26,747 bases of DNA from an uncultured Streptococcus sp. (GCA_905373305.1 CAJPSM010000009.1:1-26747), one strand, 5' to 3'. Shown: positions 16,192-23,254, counted from the first letter of the stretch. Numbers and translations: made by a program. The notes: a model not told the origin generated them from the letters alone.

Positions 16192-16982
16192 TGACTGATA
16201 AAACATTGATTTCTGGAGCGCCACGGGTCAAGCTCAAGTGGTACCAGGTGATCGATCCGATTACTAAGCTCTTGTTCATCTTGGACATGACGTTGTTGAG
16301 CTTTGCCAGTATGAATTTATTGCTTCAGGCCGGATTAATTCTTGTCGCAACACTGCTATTGTTATTTTCCAAATTGAGTTCTACCACCTTTAAGGCGCTG
16401 GGATTCAGCCTGTTTCTGATTTGCACCATGCTGATCATCCAAGGGTTATTTTACAGTCGGAATCAAACTGTGCTGTTTTCTGTGCTTGGGGTGTCGTTCT
16501 ACAAAGAGGGCCTGATTTACGCCACCACTCTGGGTTGTCGAGTATTGGTGATTATTTTGACCAGTGGCTTTTTTATAGTGACCACGAGTATTTCAGAAAA
16601 CGCGGCCTATTTGGAACTGTCCGGATTGTCTTATAAAACCGTCTACGTTCTGATGTCGGTGTGTTATATTTTGCCGGAAATGATGCGCAATATGCGGAAA
16701 ATCCAGCAGGCACAAAAAGTTCGCGGAACCAATCCGCAAAAAACGTTGATTCAGAAATTAAAGTCAGTCCTGCCGGTTCTAATTCCATTGGTGATTAAGA
16801 CCTTGGATCAATCGATGACGCGGTCGATTTCTCTCCAACTGAGAGGTTTTGATAATCTCAACCGGACTGTCAGAACCTCCCAGCGCGTGTATCGCCTGTC
16901 GCGGACGCTGCACATTGGTCTGACTGGATTGGCAATTTTATTGATTGGGTGGAAGATATGGACGAAGATAAACGGATTGTAA
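16188..16982 (+). CDS. ecfT: ECF transporter transmembrane (T) component
   Basis: A 264-residue (or 263 from the second ATG) membrane protein of the CbiQ/EcfT family. It has four to five N-terminal helices, a long cytoplasmic coupling region and a last helix (IGLTGLAILLIGWKIW). The two Arg-Gly coupling motifs that dock on the ATPases are KVRG (in AQKVRGTNP) and QLRG (in SISLQLRGFDN); the usual form is Ala-Arg-Gly, so both are variants. The start overlaps the S gene stop in ATGATGA. It couples ATP hydrolysis to toppling of the S component. Confidence 0.85.
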   Translation: MMTDKTLISGAPRVKLKWYQVIDPITKLLFILDMTLLSFASMNLLLQAGLILVATLLLLFSKLSSTTFKALGFSLFLICTMLIIQGLFYSRNQTVLFSVLGVSFYKEGLIYATTLGCRVLVIILTSGFFIVTTSISENAAYLELSGLSYKTVYVLMSVCYILPEMMRNMRKIQQAQKVRGTNPQKTLIQKLKSVLPVLIPLVIKTLDQSMTRSISLQLRGFDNLNRTVRTSQRVYRLSRTLHIGLTGLAILLIGWKIWTKINGL

Positions 16983-17794
16983 TTGAAAATTTGACCACCC
17001 GTTATCCGGGTACTGAGCAACCACAACTGCGTCAGATTAACGCGGAGGTTCATACCGGCCAGGTGGTTGGGATTATCGGGAATAGCCACTCCGGCAAATC
17101 GACTTTGTGCCGTGTGCTGGCAGGGGTCATTCCCAAAATTGTGTCTGCTGAGATTGAGGGCGATTGGCACATGTTTGGCCAGCGAGTGTCTGACAATTGG
17201 CCCGTTTATAATGCCATGAATGGAGTTGTACTGCAAAATCCAGCTGGCCAACTAAGCGGGTTGGCAGACACGGTTGCCGATGAAATCGCCTTTGACTTGA
17301 TTAATCAGGGAATGGCTGAAGGACTGATTCAAAAACGGGTTGAAGAAGTTGCCACGCAAATGGGGCTGATTGAACAGCTGAATTTGCGTCCCGAGAGCCT
17401 TTCCGGTGGTCAGATCCAGCGGTTGGCAATTGCCACGGCGATTGTGGCTAATCCGGCTGTTTTGATTATGGATGATCCGACCAGTGAGATGGATCCCCTT
17501 GGCCGCCGGCAATTTTTCCAATGGCTGGCCCAAGTCAAAGAGACGACTGTCTTCATTGTCACCAGTGAAATTGACGATTTGTGCGAAGTCGCCGACGTTG
17601 TGTGGGTGCTGCACGAGGGTCAAATGGTAGCCCAGGGCAGGCCGGGTGAGGTGTTTAATCATTTGGCAGCTGACTGGCAGATTCCAGCCCCGACAATCCA
17701 GCAACTTGCTCAAAAAATGGATTGGCACTTGGCTGATGGCCGGTATCCGGTGAATTACGCTGATCTGAAGGAGGTTCGTTATGTCCACAATTGA
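16949..17794 (+). CDS. ECF ATPase A1 with degenerate Walker B and switch residue
   Basis: A 281-residue ABC ATPase (278 if the ATG at 16958 is used), overlapping ecfT by about 30 bases. It has Walker A GNSHSGKS (44-51), Q-loop Gln96 in VLQNPAGQL and the canonical signature LSGGQ (151-155). The Walker B reads VLIMDDP, so the catalytic Glu is replaced by Asp176. The switch His is replaced by Ser206 (IVTSEID). Its own nucleotide site is therefore expected to hydrolyse poorly, while its signature can complete the partner's site. The gene overlaps the next ATPase gene by 14 bases. G+C content is high: 38 of 60 bases at 17581-17640 by my count. Confidence 0.87.
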   Translation: MEDMDEDKRIVIENLTTRYPGTEQPQLRQINAEVHTGQVVGIIGNSHSGKSTLCRVLAGVIPKIVSAEIEGDWHMFGQRVSDNWPVYNAMNGVVLQNPAGQLSGLADTVADEIAFDLINQGMAEGLIQKRVEEVATQMGLIEQLNLRPESLSGGQIQRLAIATAIVANPAVLIMDDPTSEMDPLGRRQFFQWLAQVKETTVFIVTSEIDDLCEVADVVWVLHEGQMVAQGRPGEVFNHLAADWQIPAPTIQQLAQKMDWHLADGRYPVNYADLKEVRYVHN

Positions 17795-18581
17795 ACTGAG
17801 CCACCTGACGTTCACTTATCCGGAACGGTCCTTTAGCTTGGATGTTGAAGGCAAACATTTCGCCGATCCGATGGTGGCGATTGTCGGCCAAAATGGTGCC
17901 GGCAAATCAACGCTCTTCAAATTGTTGACGGGTTTGCTGACACCACAAACCGGTGTGATTAAGATCGATGGAGAAAATTTTAATGATCTTAAACCAGTCG
18001 AAAAGTTACTGAAGGTTGGGATTACTTTTCAGAATCCTGACGATCAGCTTTTCAACCCGACCGTTCAACGAGAGGTGGAGTGGAATGTCGCGCAGGTCAT
18101 GGATGACCACGATACGATTACGAGGCGGGCTTTAGCGGCTCTAAAAAGAGTTGGCTTGGATGATAAAACAGCTGAAAGTCCATATGACCTGTCATTGTCG
18201 GAACGCAAGCTGTTGAGCGTTGCCACAGTTTTGGCAGTGGATCCGGCGATTTATTTATTTGATGAGCCGATGATGTCGCTTGATTGGGAAAGCCGGCGCA
18301 AGTTGACCGCAATTTTCCATCAGCTGGCTGATTCGGGCCACCAAGTTGTGACCATCACCCATGACATGGATTGGGTCGCCGCCGAGTTTGAGTCGGTGTA
18401 TGTTATGGAACACGGGAAGTTTGGCTTCGCCGGCAGTCCACGGGAATTGTTCAGCAATCACGAACTTGTCCAGCGAGTGGGATTACTACCACCGCGGATT
18501 ATGGACATAGCGGAGTCGCTGGGTGATTCACAGACATATTTATCGGTTAATGATTATTGCCAGAAAAATCGAGATGTATAG
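17781..18581 (+). CDS. ECF ATPase A2 with degenerate signature motif
   Basis: A 266-residue ABC ATPase with a canonical Walker A GQNGAGKS (36-43), Q-loop Gln84 in TFQNPDDQL, Walker B IYLFDE (157-162) and switch His194 in TITHDMD. The signature is LSLSE (137-141) instead of LSGGQ, followed by RKLLSVATVLA in place of the usual QRVAIA. The pattern complements A1: intact Walker and His residues here, intact signature there. The AGGAGG ribosome site lies inside the end of the A1 gene. It is the last gene of the ECF operon. Confidence 0.87.
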   Translation: MSTIELSHLTFTYPERSFSLDVEGKHFADPMVAIVGQNGAGKSTLFKLLTGLLTPQTGVIKIDGENFNDLKPVEKLLKVGITFQNPDDQLFNPTVQREVEWNVAQVMDDHDTITRRALAALKRVGLDDKTAESPYDLSLSERKLLSVATVLAVDPAIYLFDEPMMSLDWESRRKLTAIFHQLADSGHQVVTITHDMDWVAAEFESVYVMEHGKFGFAGSPRELFSNHELVQRVGLLPPRIMDIAESLGDSQTYLSVNDYCQKNRDV

Positions 18582-18583
18582 AA

Positions 18584-18658
18584 AAAATCACCTCTGCGGG
18601 TTTTCCAGGTTGAAGGATTAACTTCAGCTTCTGGCAAGAACTCACATGGGTGACTTTT
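18584..18658 (+). terminator. Branched hairpin after the ECF operon, probable terminator
   Basis: The outer stem AAAATCACC (18584-18592) pairs with GGTGA-C-TTTT (18649-18658, one bulged C). Inside it, CCAG/CTGG and TGAAG/CTTCA (loop GATTAA) form a second hairpin. The structure begins 2 bases after the last ECF stop and ends in T. The long loop makes it weaker than a classical terminator. The rest of the stretch to 18805 contains no gene that I recognise. Confidence 0.5.
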
Positions 18659-18779
18659 GTGTTTAATAACGTTTCATGATCATCGGGTGCTTCCTCAGAT
18701 CACTCGGTTTGATTTTACTTTGTTTCATGGTCATAATCATATACCATTTCTTTTGGATTTTTTGTTTGACTAATACAAA

Positions 18780-18799
18780 ATAGGTCTTCATAGGTCTTC
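18780..18799. repeat. Tandem duplication of ATAGGTCTTC
   Basis: Two perfect adjacent copies of a 10-base unit, 6 bases beyond the stop of the hsdS fragment. It may mark the point where the plasmid sequence was broken and rejoined, or be chance. Confidence 0.6.
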
Positions 18800-18805
18800 G
18801 CATTT

Positions 18806-18967
18806 TTAGCGCCCATTAGGATCATCAGTATAATTTTCTGAATTAGGAGACTGTCCCATCACTATTCGAACTTCGTCTCCCAACTTACGCTGTTCCCATT
18901 CATCCGTGAATCCTTTAAATCGCAATTCTGGAACTTTCTTTTTAACTGAATCATCTATTTTCGCCAT
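18806..18967 (-). pseudogene. hsdS: N-terminal fragment of type I restriction specificity gene hsdS
   Basis: A 53-residue reading frame begins MAKIDDSVKKKVPELRFKGF, then TDEWEQRKLGDEVRIVMGQS and PNSENYTDDPNG, followed by a stop. The pattern PELRFKGFTDEWEQRKLGD is the hallmark start of HsdS DNA-specificity subunits in Gram-positive bacteria; a whole HsdS has about 400 residues, so nearly all is lost. Its ATG lies 13 bases inside the end of repX, the arrangement seen on lactococcal theta plasmids, where hsdS follows repB and repX. It cannot function alone. Confidence 0.85.
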
Positions 18968-19452
18968 AGTCCCCACCATTTTATTGGTTTTTCTTGTTCT
19001 TCTATCCTTTTTTGATCTTTGATTTGTTCCTGCAAATTTTCCAACTTCTCTTTAAGAGCGTTCACTTCATCTTTATATTGATTGTCTAAGTGTTTGAATT
19101 CTGTTTCCTGTGAGGGCATTTTGAGGGCTTTTAAGTTATCATTTTCCGCCTTGTATTCTTCTAGCAACTTTTTATCTTGCAAGGCTAATCGTTGTTACTG
19201 GTCTAACAAATTAGTTAGTTTTTCTATTTGTTGGTCTTTGCTACTTATTTGTTGGTCTTTGGTATTTGATTTGCTACTACTTTCTACTTTACCTAAAATT
19301 ATTTTTTCTGCTTTAGAATTTATTAGATTAGACCCATTGGAACTTTTAAGCTGTAATTCTTTTGGTAACCTTTGGTAGTGATATTGAATATTTTGTTTTG
19401 TAACACTCAACTCATCCGCCAGCTCTTTGATCGTTTTTAAGTCTTCACTCAT
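18955..19452 (-). pseudogene. repX: Plasmid replication-associated RepX/DUF536 gene with an in-frame stop
   Basis: The whole 498-base frame is open except for one TAA at 19197-19195. Upstream of it are 85 residues with an N-terminal helix-turn-helix (LKTIKELADELSVTKQNIQYHYQRLP) ending in LTNLLDQ. Downstream the same frame continues QRLALQDKKLLEEYKAENDN, a coiled-coil tail ending IKWWGLWRK. The natural run would be DQQQRLALQ, so one CAA-to-TAA change explains the break. Intact, the protein would have 165 residues. Such proteins follow repB on lactococcal and lactobacillus theta plasmids and assist replication or maintenance. The start overlaps the rep fusion stop by 8 bases. Confidence 0.85.
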
Positions 19453-20140
19453 GGTTTAAGTCCTGCCTTTTAACCGTTGGTAGATATTGTTCAATGGCTT
19501 TTTTGAGGTAGCGTGCGATATTATGCTTAGAATATTCTTTACGTCTGCTGGCAACATAAGACAAGTGGTCTTTGACACTATTTAGCCCTCTTAATTCTTT
19601 CAGTTCGTCATAGAGGGGGTAAACATGGACTTGCAATCCTGCCATGATTTTTGTATCTTGCATTTCAAACGGACTTAGCAACATATTTTCTAGCAATAGC
19701 GTGGTGTACTTGCTTTTCATTGCTTCAATAGCTAGCTTATCTTCGGTTTCTGCTTTGCGTGCTTTATCTTCTTGATAGGCGGTATCTTCTAACTTATAGC
19801 TGTTATCGTCTGCTCGACGTTTCTTTCGTAACCAGATATCCAATGTTAAACCGTCCGCATCAATCGCTTGATAGAGATAATGCCAACGCCCCTTAATTTT
19901 GATATAGGTTTCATCCATTTTCCACGAATAGAAGGACTGTTTATTTTTCTTTTTCCAGAGATGATAGAGGATTTTACTGTATTCTTGAACCCACCGATAA
20001 ATCGTAGTGTGACAAACATTTATTCCACGGTCATAAAGCAATTCCTGAACTTCACGATAGCTCAGATTGTAACGTAGGTAATAACCAACAGCGACAATGA
20101 TGACGTCTTGTTGGAATTGTTTGCCTTTAAAATGATTCAT
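19445..20140 (-). pseudogene. In-frame fusion of ISS1/IS6 transposase N-terminus to RepB C-terminus
   Basis: A 231-residue open frame made of two unrelated halves. Residues 1-108 are an ISS1-type IS6-family transposase (MNHFKGKQFQQDVIIVAVGYY, then YREVQELLYDRGINVCHTTIYRWVQEY), ending just after AIDADGLTLDIWLRKKR. They include the zinc-like and HTH part and the first catalytic Asp76 (KMDETYIKIKG); the second Asp and the Glu are missing. From about residue 109 (base 19816) the sequence is the C-terminal part of a lactococcal-type RepB initiator: DDNSYKLEDTAYQEDKARKA, then SKYTTLLLENMLLSPFEMQDTKIMAGLQ and KKAIEQYLPTVKRQD. Neither activity can remain. No ISS1 terminal repeat (GGTTCTGTTGCAAAG) is visible upstream of the ATG, so the element is cut on both sides. 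Confidence 0.85.
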
Positions 20141-20176
20141 CTCTCAAGCCTTACTAACCTTTTTTCTGCTCTTTGA

Positions 20177-20686
20177 GAAGCTGAAGGTCGTGCTAGTAAC
20201 TACCTATTTGGTTTGATTAATTCCATCATTTATCTGGTGCTTGCCCTTCAAAAAGGCTTCTATGGTGAGGTTTTAACAACTCTCTATTTTACAATTATGC
20301 AGCCAATTGGTCTCTTGGTTTGGATTTATCAAGCCCAGTTTAAGAAAGAACAACAAGAGTTTGTCGCACGTAAACTAGACGGCAAGGGTTGGACAAAGTA
20401 TCTTTCTATTAGTGTTCTTTGGTGGTTTGCCTTTGGGTTTATTTATCAGTCTATCGGAGCTAATCGTCCCTATCGTGATTCTATCACTGATGCGACCAAT
20501 GGTGTAGGGCAAATCCTCATGACAGCTGTTTACCGTGAGCAATGGATATTCTGGGCAGCTACCAATGTCTTTTCTATCTATCTCTGGTGGGGAGAAAGCC
20601 TGCAAATTCAAGGGAAATACCTGATTTACTTGATCAATAGTCTAGTTGGGTGGTATCAGTGGAGCAAGGCAGCAAAGAGTGCTTAA
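20177..20686 (+). pseudogene. pnuC: 5'-truncated nicotinamide riboside transporter gene pnuC
   Basis: The remaining frame encodes about 168 residues beginning EAEGRASNYLFGLINSIIYL and ending in WYQWSKAAKSA. It shows four to five membrane helices and the PnuC pattern FYGEVLTTLYFTIMQPIGLLVWIYQ, then RPYRDSITDATNGVGQILMT. Streptococcal PnuC proteins have roughly 260 residues, so about the first 90-100 are missing, including the first helices. An in-frame TGA lies at 20174-20176, immediately before the homologous part; a TTG at 20213 could start a shorter product but has no ribosome site. PnuC imports nicotinamide riboside for NAD+ synthesis by facilitated diffusion. The fragment is unlikely to work. 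Confidence 0.85.
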
Positions 20687-20692
20687 AAAAGT

Positions 20693-20719
20693 AAAAAAGG
20701 ATCAGATGATCCTTTTTTT
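20693..20719. terminator. Bidirectional terminator between pnuC and the sczA operon
   Basis: GGATCA (20699-20704), loop GA, TGATCC, flanked by six A before and seven T after. The A/T arms extend the stem and give a T run on both strands, serving pnuC on the plus strand and the convergent minus-strand operon. Confidence 0.9.
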
Positions 20720-20722
20720 GTG

Positions 20723-21055
20723 TTAGAGCAAGATGAATAATACCGTAATGATAATAGCGCTCGTTATACGAATAATGTGGTGCGATATATGTTGATTTTC
20801 TTGCTGTCGCCCGTTCCAGTAGGCACCATAGCAGACGATACTCGAACCCACAATCCATAGTAGAATGGTTGCCAGTGGGACGAAGTAAAAGATAGCTAGA
20901 GCCAGAGAAGTGATGCAACTGCCGACCAAGATGCACGTGTTTCCCAGACTGTAGTTCTTTTGTTTCATGGCTGAAAAAGCAGCAGCAAGGTGAAGTAATG
21001 AGAATGCGAGAGCTAGTACGATTGTTAATATTCCTAGAATCATCGAAGTTAACAT
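20723..21055 (-). CDS. Small membrane protein of unknown function
   Basis: A 110-residue hydrophobic protein with four predicted helices (MILGILTIVLALAFSLLHLA; LGNTCILVGSCITSLALAIF; VPLATILLWIVGSSIVCYGA; IRITSAIIITVLFILL) and a short polar loop NGRQQENQHISHH. An AAGGAAC ribosome site precedes it. It starts 26 bases after the sczA stop in the same direction, so the two are probably one transcript, ending at the bidirectional terminator. The His-rich loop might relate to metals, but I recognise no family and assign no function. Confidence 0.7.
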   Translation of the reverse strand: MLTSMILGILTIVLALAFSLLHLAAAFSAMKQKNYSLGNTCILVGSCITSLALAIFYFVPLATILLWIVGSSIVCYGAYWNGRQQENQHISHHIIRITSAIIITVLFILL

Positions 21056-21081
21056 AGTTGGTTCCTTTCTGAGTTACAGGC

Positions 21082-21636
21082 TTAGTTATCAAGTGGAGTT
21101 GTAGAGGTCATCTCCATTACATCAAGGTAAAATCTCACCACTTGGCCTTCGGTATAAGATTTTCCTTTTTTTAGCCACCAAGTTAGAGTCTCGATAAAGT
21201 TCGTCACAACAAAATGCTGGAGGTAGGAGGCCGGAATGTTTGGATAGGCCTCTTGCAAGTCACCCGCCACCATGGGATAAACGTGGTGTTCGAGTTCCTT
21301 GTGTAGTTGGCGGAGGAAGTAGTCGTTTTTGGAAAAAAGGAGACTGGTGACATGGTCCTGGTTTTTCTGAAAATGTAAAAAGATATGTGCGAGGTAGTCC
21401 TCGGTCGTAAAGTGTCCTTCTCTTTCAAAGAGATGATGAAAGAGGTAGCGACAGAGCTCATCTAAAAGGAGTTCCTTACTCTCGTAGTGACAGTAAAAAG
21501 TAGAACGTCCAACATCTGCTAGGTCAATGATATCCTGAACAGTAGTGGTATCATAGCCTTTGTCGTTCAAAAGTTGTAAAAAAGCTTGATAGATGGCTTT
21601 TTTAGTCTTACTAACCCGACGGTCTCTTTTTGGCAT
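21082..21636 (-). CDS. sczA: TetR-family zinc-responsive regulator SczA
   Basis: A 184-residue TetR-type regulator. The N-terminal helix-turn-helix reads TKKAIYQAFLQLLNDKGYDT, then TVQDIIDLADVGRSTFYCHYESKELL. The C-terminal domain is rich in His, Cys, Asp and Glu (YLFHHLFEREGHF, LEHHVYPM, YLQHFVV), fitting metal sensing. I chose the ATG at 21636 because the HTH starts there and the upstream extension would run through the operator. It is divergent from czcD. In pneumococcus SczA activates czcD when zinc is high, and the identity follows from this pairing and the TGTTCA site between them. Confidence 0.87.
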   Translation of the reverse strand: MPKRDRRVSKTKKAIYQAFLQLLNDKGYDTTTVQDIIDLADVGRSTFYCHYESKELLLDELCRYLFHHLFEREGHFTTEDYLAHIFLHFQKNQDHVTSLLFSKNDYFLRQLHKELEHHVYPMVAGDLQEAYPNIPASYLQHFVVTNFIETLTWWLKKGKSYTEGQVVRFYLDVMEMTSTTPLDN

Positions 21637-21654
21637 ATAGACACTTGAGACAAA

Positions 21655-21672
21655 CTGTTCAGAACTGAACAG
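21655..21672. promoter_or_regulatory. SczA operator palindrome between sczA and czcD
   Basis: CTGTTCAGAACTGAACAG is an 18-base dyad with perfect 7-base arms around GAAC. It contains the TGTTCA/TGAACA half-sites reported for SczA. It lies 19 bases upstream of the sczA start and about 97 bases before czcD, so it can serve both genes. Confidence 0.75.
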
Positions 21673-21768
21673 GACTAACAGTTTGCTTCTATCCTTTCTT
21701 TGGATTTTATTAGATAATACAAATGAAAGAAGTATGTATATACCCATTATACCAAAGGAGGGAGAGAA

Positions 21769-22656
21769 ATGAGTTCTAAAACATCTATCTGGTTAGCTTT
21801 TTTCTTAAATTTAAGCTATGCGATTGTTGAGTTTATCGCGGGAGGAATCTTTGGTTCAAGTGCAGTTCTTGCTGATTCTGTTCATGACTTGGGGGATGCT
21901 ATAGCCATTGGCATCTCAGCCCTTTTAGAAACAATCTCAAACCGTGAAGAAGATAGGCAGTACACCTTGGGTTACAAGCGTTTTAGTCTTTTAGGAGCCA
22001 TGCTAACGGCTGTGATTCTTATGATAGGGTCTGTCCTAGTGATCTTGGAAAATGTCACAAAGATTGTTCACCCGCAACCCGTCAATGAGGAAGGCATCCT
22101 CTGGCTGGGAATCATTGCAGTAGCCATTAATGTGCTAGCAAGTCTGGTAGTTCGTAAGGGGAAAACAAAGAACGAGTCAATTCTTAGCCTGCATTTTTTG
22201 GAAGACACTCTTGGTTGGTTGGCCGTCATTCTAATGGCGATTATTCTTCGATTTACGGACTGGTATATCCTCGATCCGCTTTTATCACTAGTTATTTCTA
22301 TCTTTATTCTGTCGAAAGCCATTCCTCGCTTTTGGAGCGCACTGAAAATTTTCCTAGATGCTGTGCCAGAAGGAGTCGAGACAAGTGATTTGGAGAAGGA
22401 TTTAGAGGCTCTGACCAATGTCAAAAGTGTTAATCAACTTAGCATTTGGTCCATGGATGGTCTAGAGAATAATGCTATTGTTCACATTTGTATCAAGGAC
22501 TGGGAACAGATGATGGAAACCAAAGAAGTGGTGCGTCAATGTTTAGAAGAAAGAGGCGTGCGGAATATCACTATTGAAGTAGATAGCAGTCAAAGCAATC
22601 ATGCGCAACATAGGCGGAAGGTGAGAGAGTTAGAGCAGAAGCATGGTCATCATTAG
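21769..22656 (+). CDS. czcD: Zinc efflux protein of the cation diffusion facilitator family
   Basis: A 295-residue membrane antiporter that exports zinc (and cobalt or cadmium) in exchange for protons. Six helices are followed by a cytoplasmic domain (GVETSDLEKDLEALTNVKSV, then NAIVHICIKDW). The metal site is His39/Asp43 in SVHDLGDA and His142/Asp146 in LHFLEDTLGW; a two-His two-Asp set is the zinc-selective form. The C-terminus ends HAQHRR...KHGHH, likely metal-binding. The ribosome site AAAGGAGGG is strong. Control by SczA is expected. Confidence 0.93.
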   Translation: MSSKTSIWLAFFLNLSYAIVEFIAGGIFGSSAVLADSVHDLGDAIAIGISALLETISNREEDRQYTLGYKRFSLLGAMLTAVILMIGSVLVILENVTKIVHPQPVNEEGILWLGIIAVAINVLASLVVRKGKTKNESILSLHFLEDTLGWLAVILMAIILRFTDWYILDPLLSLVISIFILSKAIPRFWSALKIFLDAVPEGVETSDLEKDLEALTNVKSVNQLSIWSMDGLENNAIVHICIKDWEQMMETKEVVRQCLEERGVRNITIEVDSSQSNHAQHRRKVRELEQKHGHH

Positions 22657-22811
22657 TACAAAGTAAAGAATGATTAAGCCCCTATGTTATTTGAAATAGA
22701 GTATTTTATTTACTGTTTAAATATTTTAAAAGTTTGATCCTATAAGGCTCTGTATAAACTTTACTTAGTTGTTTGGTAATTAAAAAAATTTTTCGATTAG
22801 ATGCAAAAAGT

Positions 22812-22842
22812 TTGACTTGGAGTCAACTCAAAGTTGTATAAT
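22812..22842 (+). promoter_or_regulatory. MerR-type promoter of nmlR-adhC with 19-base spacer
   Basis: TTGACT (22812-22817) and TATAAT (22837-22842) are separated by 19 bases rather than 17. The dyad CTTGGAGT-CA-ACTCAAAG (22816-22833) fills the spacer. This is the classical layout in which a MerR-family protein untwists the promoter to activate it. Confidence 0.88.
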
Positions 22843-22900
22843 AAGATGAATGAGTTATAGTTGCTTAAATTCAGTGAAGATAATGAAAGGAGGCTAGTAT

Positions 22901-23254
22901 ATGAATATTAAATCTGCCAGCGATTTATTGGGAATTTCAGCGGATACGATTCGGTATTATGAGCGAGTTGGTCTTGTGCCACCGATTACTCGAACTGCGA
23001 CTGGAATTCGTGACTTTCAAGATCAGGATATAGAAGCGCTGGAATTTATTAAGTGTTTCCGTTCGGCGGGTGTCTCTGTAGACAGTTTAGTTGACTATAT
23101 GTCGCTCTACCAAAAGGGGGATGAAACGAGAGAAGAAAGGCTTGATATTTTAGAAGACGAAAAGAAAAAATTAGAGGAGCGCTTTTCTCAGTTACAGACG
23201 GCTTTAAATCGCTTAAATCTCAAAATTAAACTTTACAAGGAAGGAAAATTTTAA
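22901..23254 (+). CDS. nmlR: MerR-family regulator NmlR (aldehyde / nitric oxide stress)
   Basis: A 117-residue MerR-type regulator with an N-terminal winged helix (MNIKSASDLLGISADTIRYY, then ERVGLVPPITRTATGIRDF) and a C-terminal dimerisation coiled coil. The single cysteine, Cys52 in FIKCFRSAGV, is the position described as important in NmlR/AdhR proteins; no metal-binding cysteine pair exists. It starts behind GGAGG and ends directly before adhC without a gap. In pneumococcus NmlR controls adhC in the response to nitric oxide and aldehydes. Confidence 0.85.
   Translation: MNIKSASDLLGISADTIRYYERVGLVPPITRTATGIRDFQDQDIEALEFIKCFRSAGVSVDSLVDYMSLYQKGDETREERLDILEDEKKKLEERFSQLQTALNRLNLKIKLYKEGKF

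Larger units (their letters stand above)
15589..20176. mobile_element. Plasmid-derived insertion: ECF operon plus repB/repX/hsdS remnants
   Basis: The segment combines a G+C-rich ECF operon on the plus strand with remnants of a lactococcal/lactobacillus theta plasmid on the minus strand, between streptococcal egtU and a 5'-truncated streptococcal pnuC. The right limit lies in 20141-20180: pnuC sequence is recognisable from about 20180, with an in-frame TGA at 20174-20176. The left limit is uncertain; the AT-rich leader to 15588 looks streptococcal, so I place the join near the S-gene start. No target duplication or complete IS end was found. IS6-family replicon fusion followed by deletion is the likely origin (inference). 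Confidence 0.7.

Noticed and set aside
16808..17891. Several long minus-strand frames through the ECF ATPase genes
   Set aside because: The plus strand shows complete ABC ATPase motifs; the minus frames are by-products of the higher G+C content and lack family resemblance.
18581..18805. Small gene between the ECF operon and hsdS fragment
   Set aside because: No frame has a ribosome site with recognisable protein; only hairpins and a short tandem repeat are visible.
19082..19378. Plus-strand open frame over repX
   Set aside because: It is antisense to repX, has no ribosome site and its low-complexity Leu/Ser content mirrors the coiled-coil repeats of the opposite strand.
19445..20140. Complete functional IS element
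   Set aside because: Only the first 108 transposase residues are present, two catalytic acids are missing and no terminal repeats were found.
20213..20215. TTG as a genuine start for a short PnuC
   Set aside because: There is no ribosome site and homology extends in frame upstream to about 20180, so the gene is truncated rather than short.
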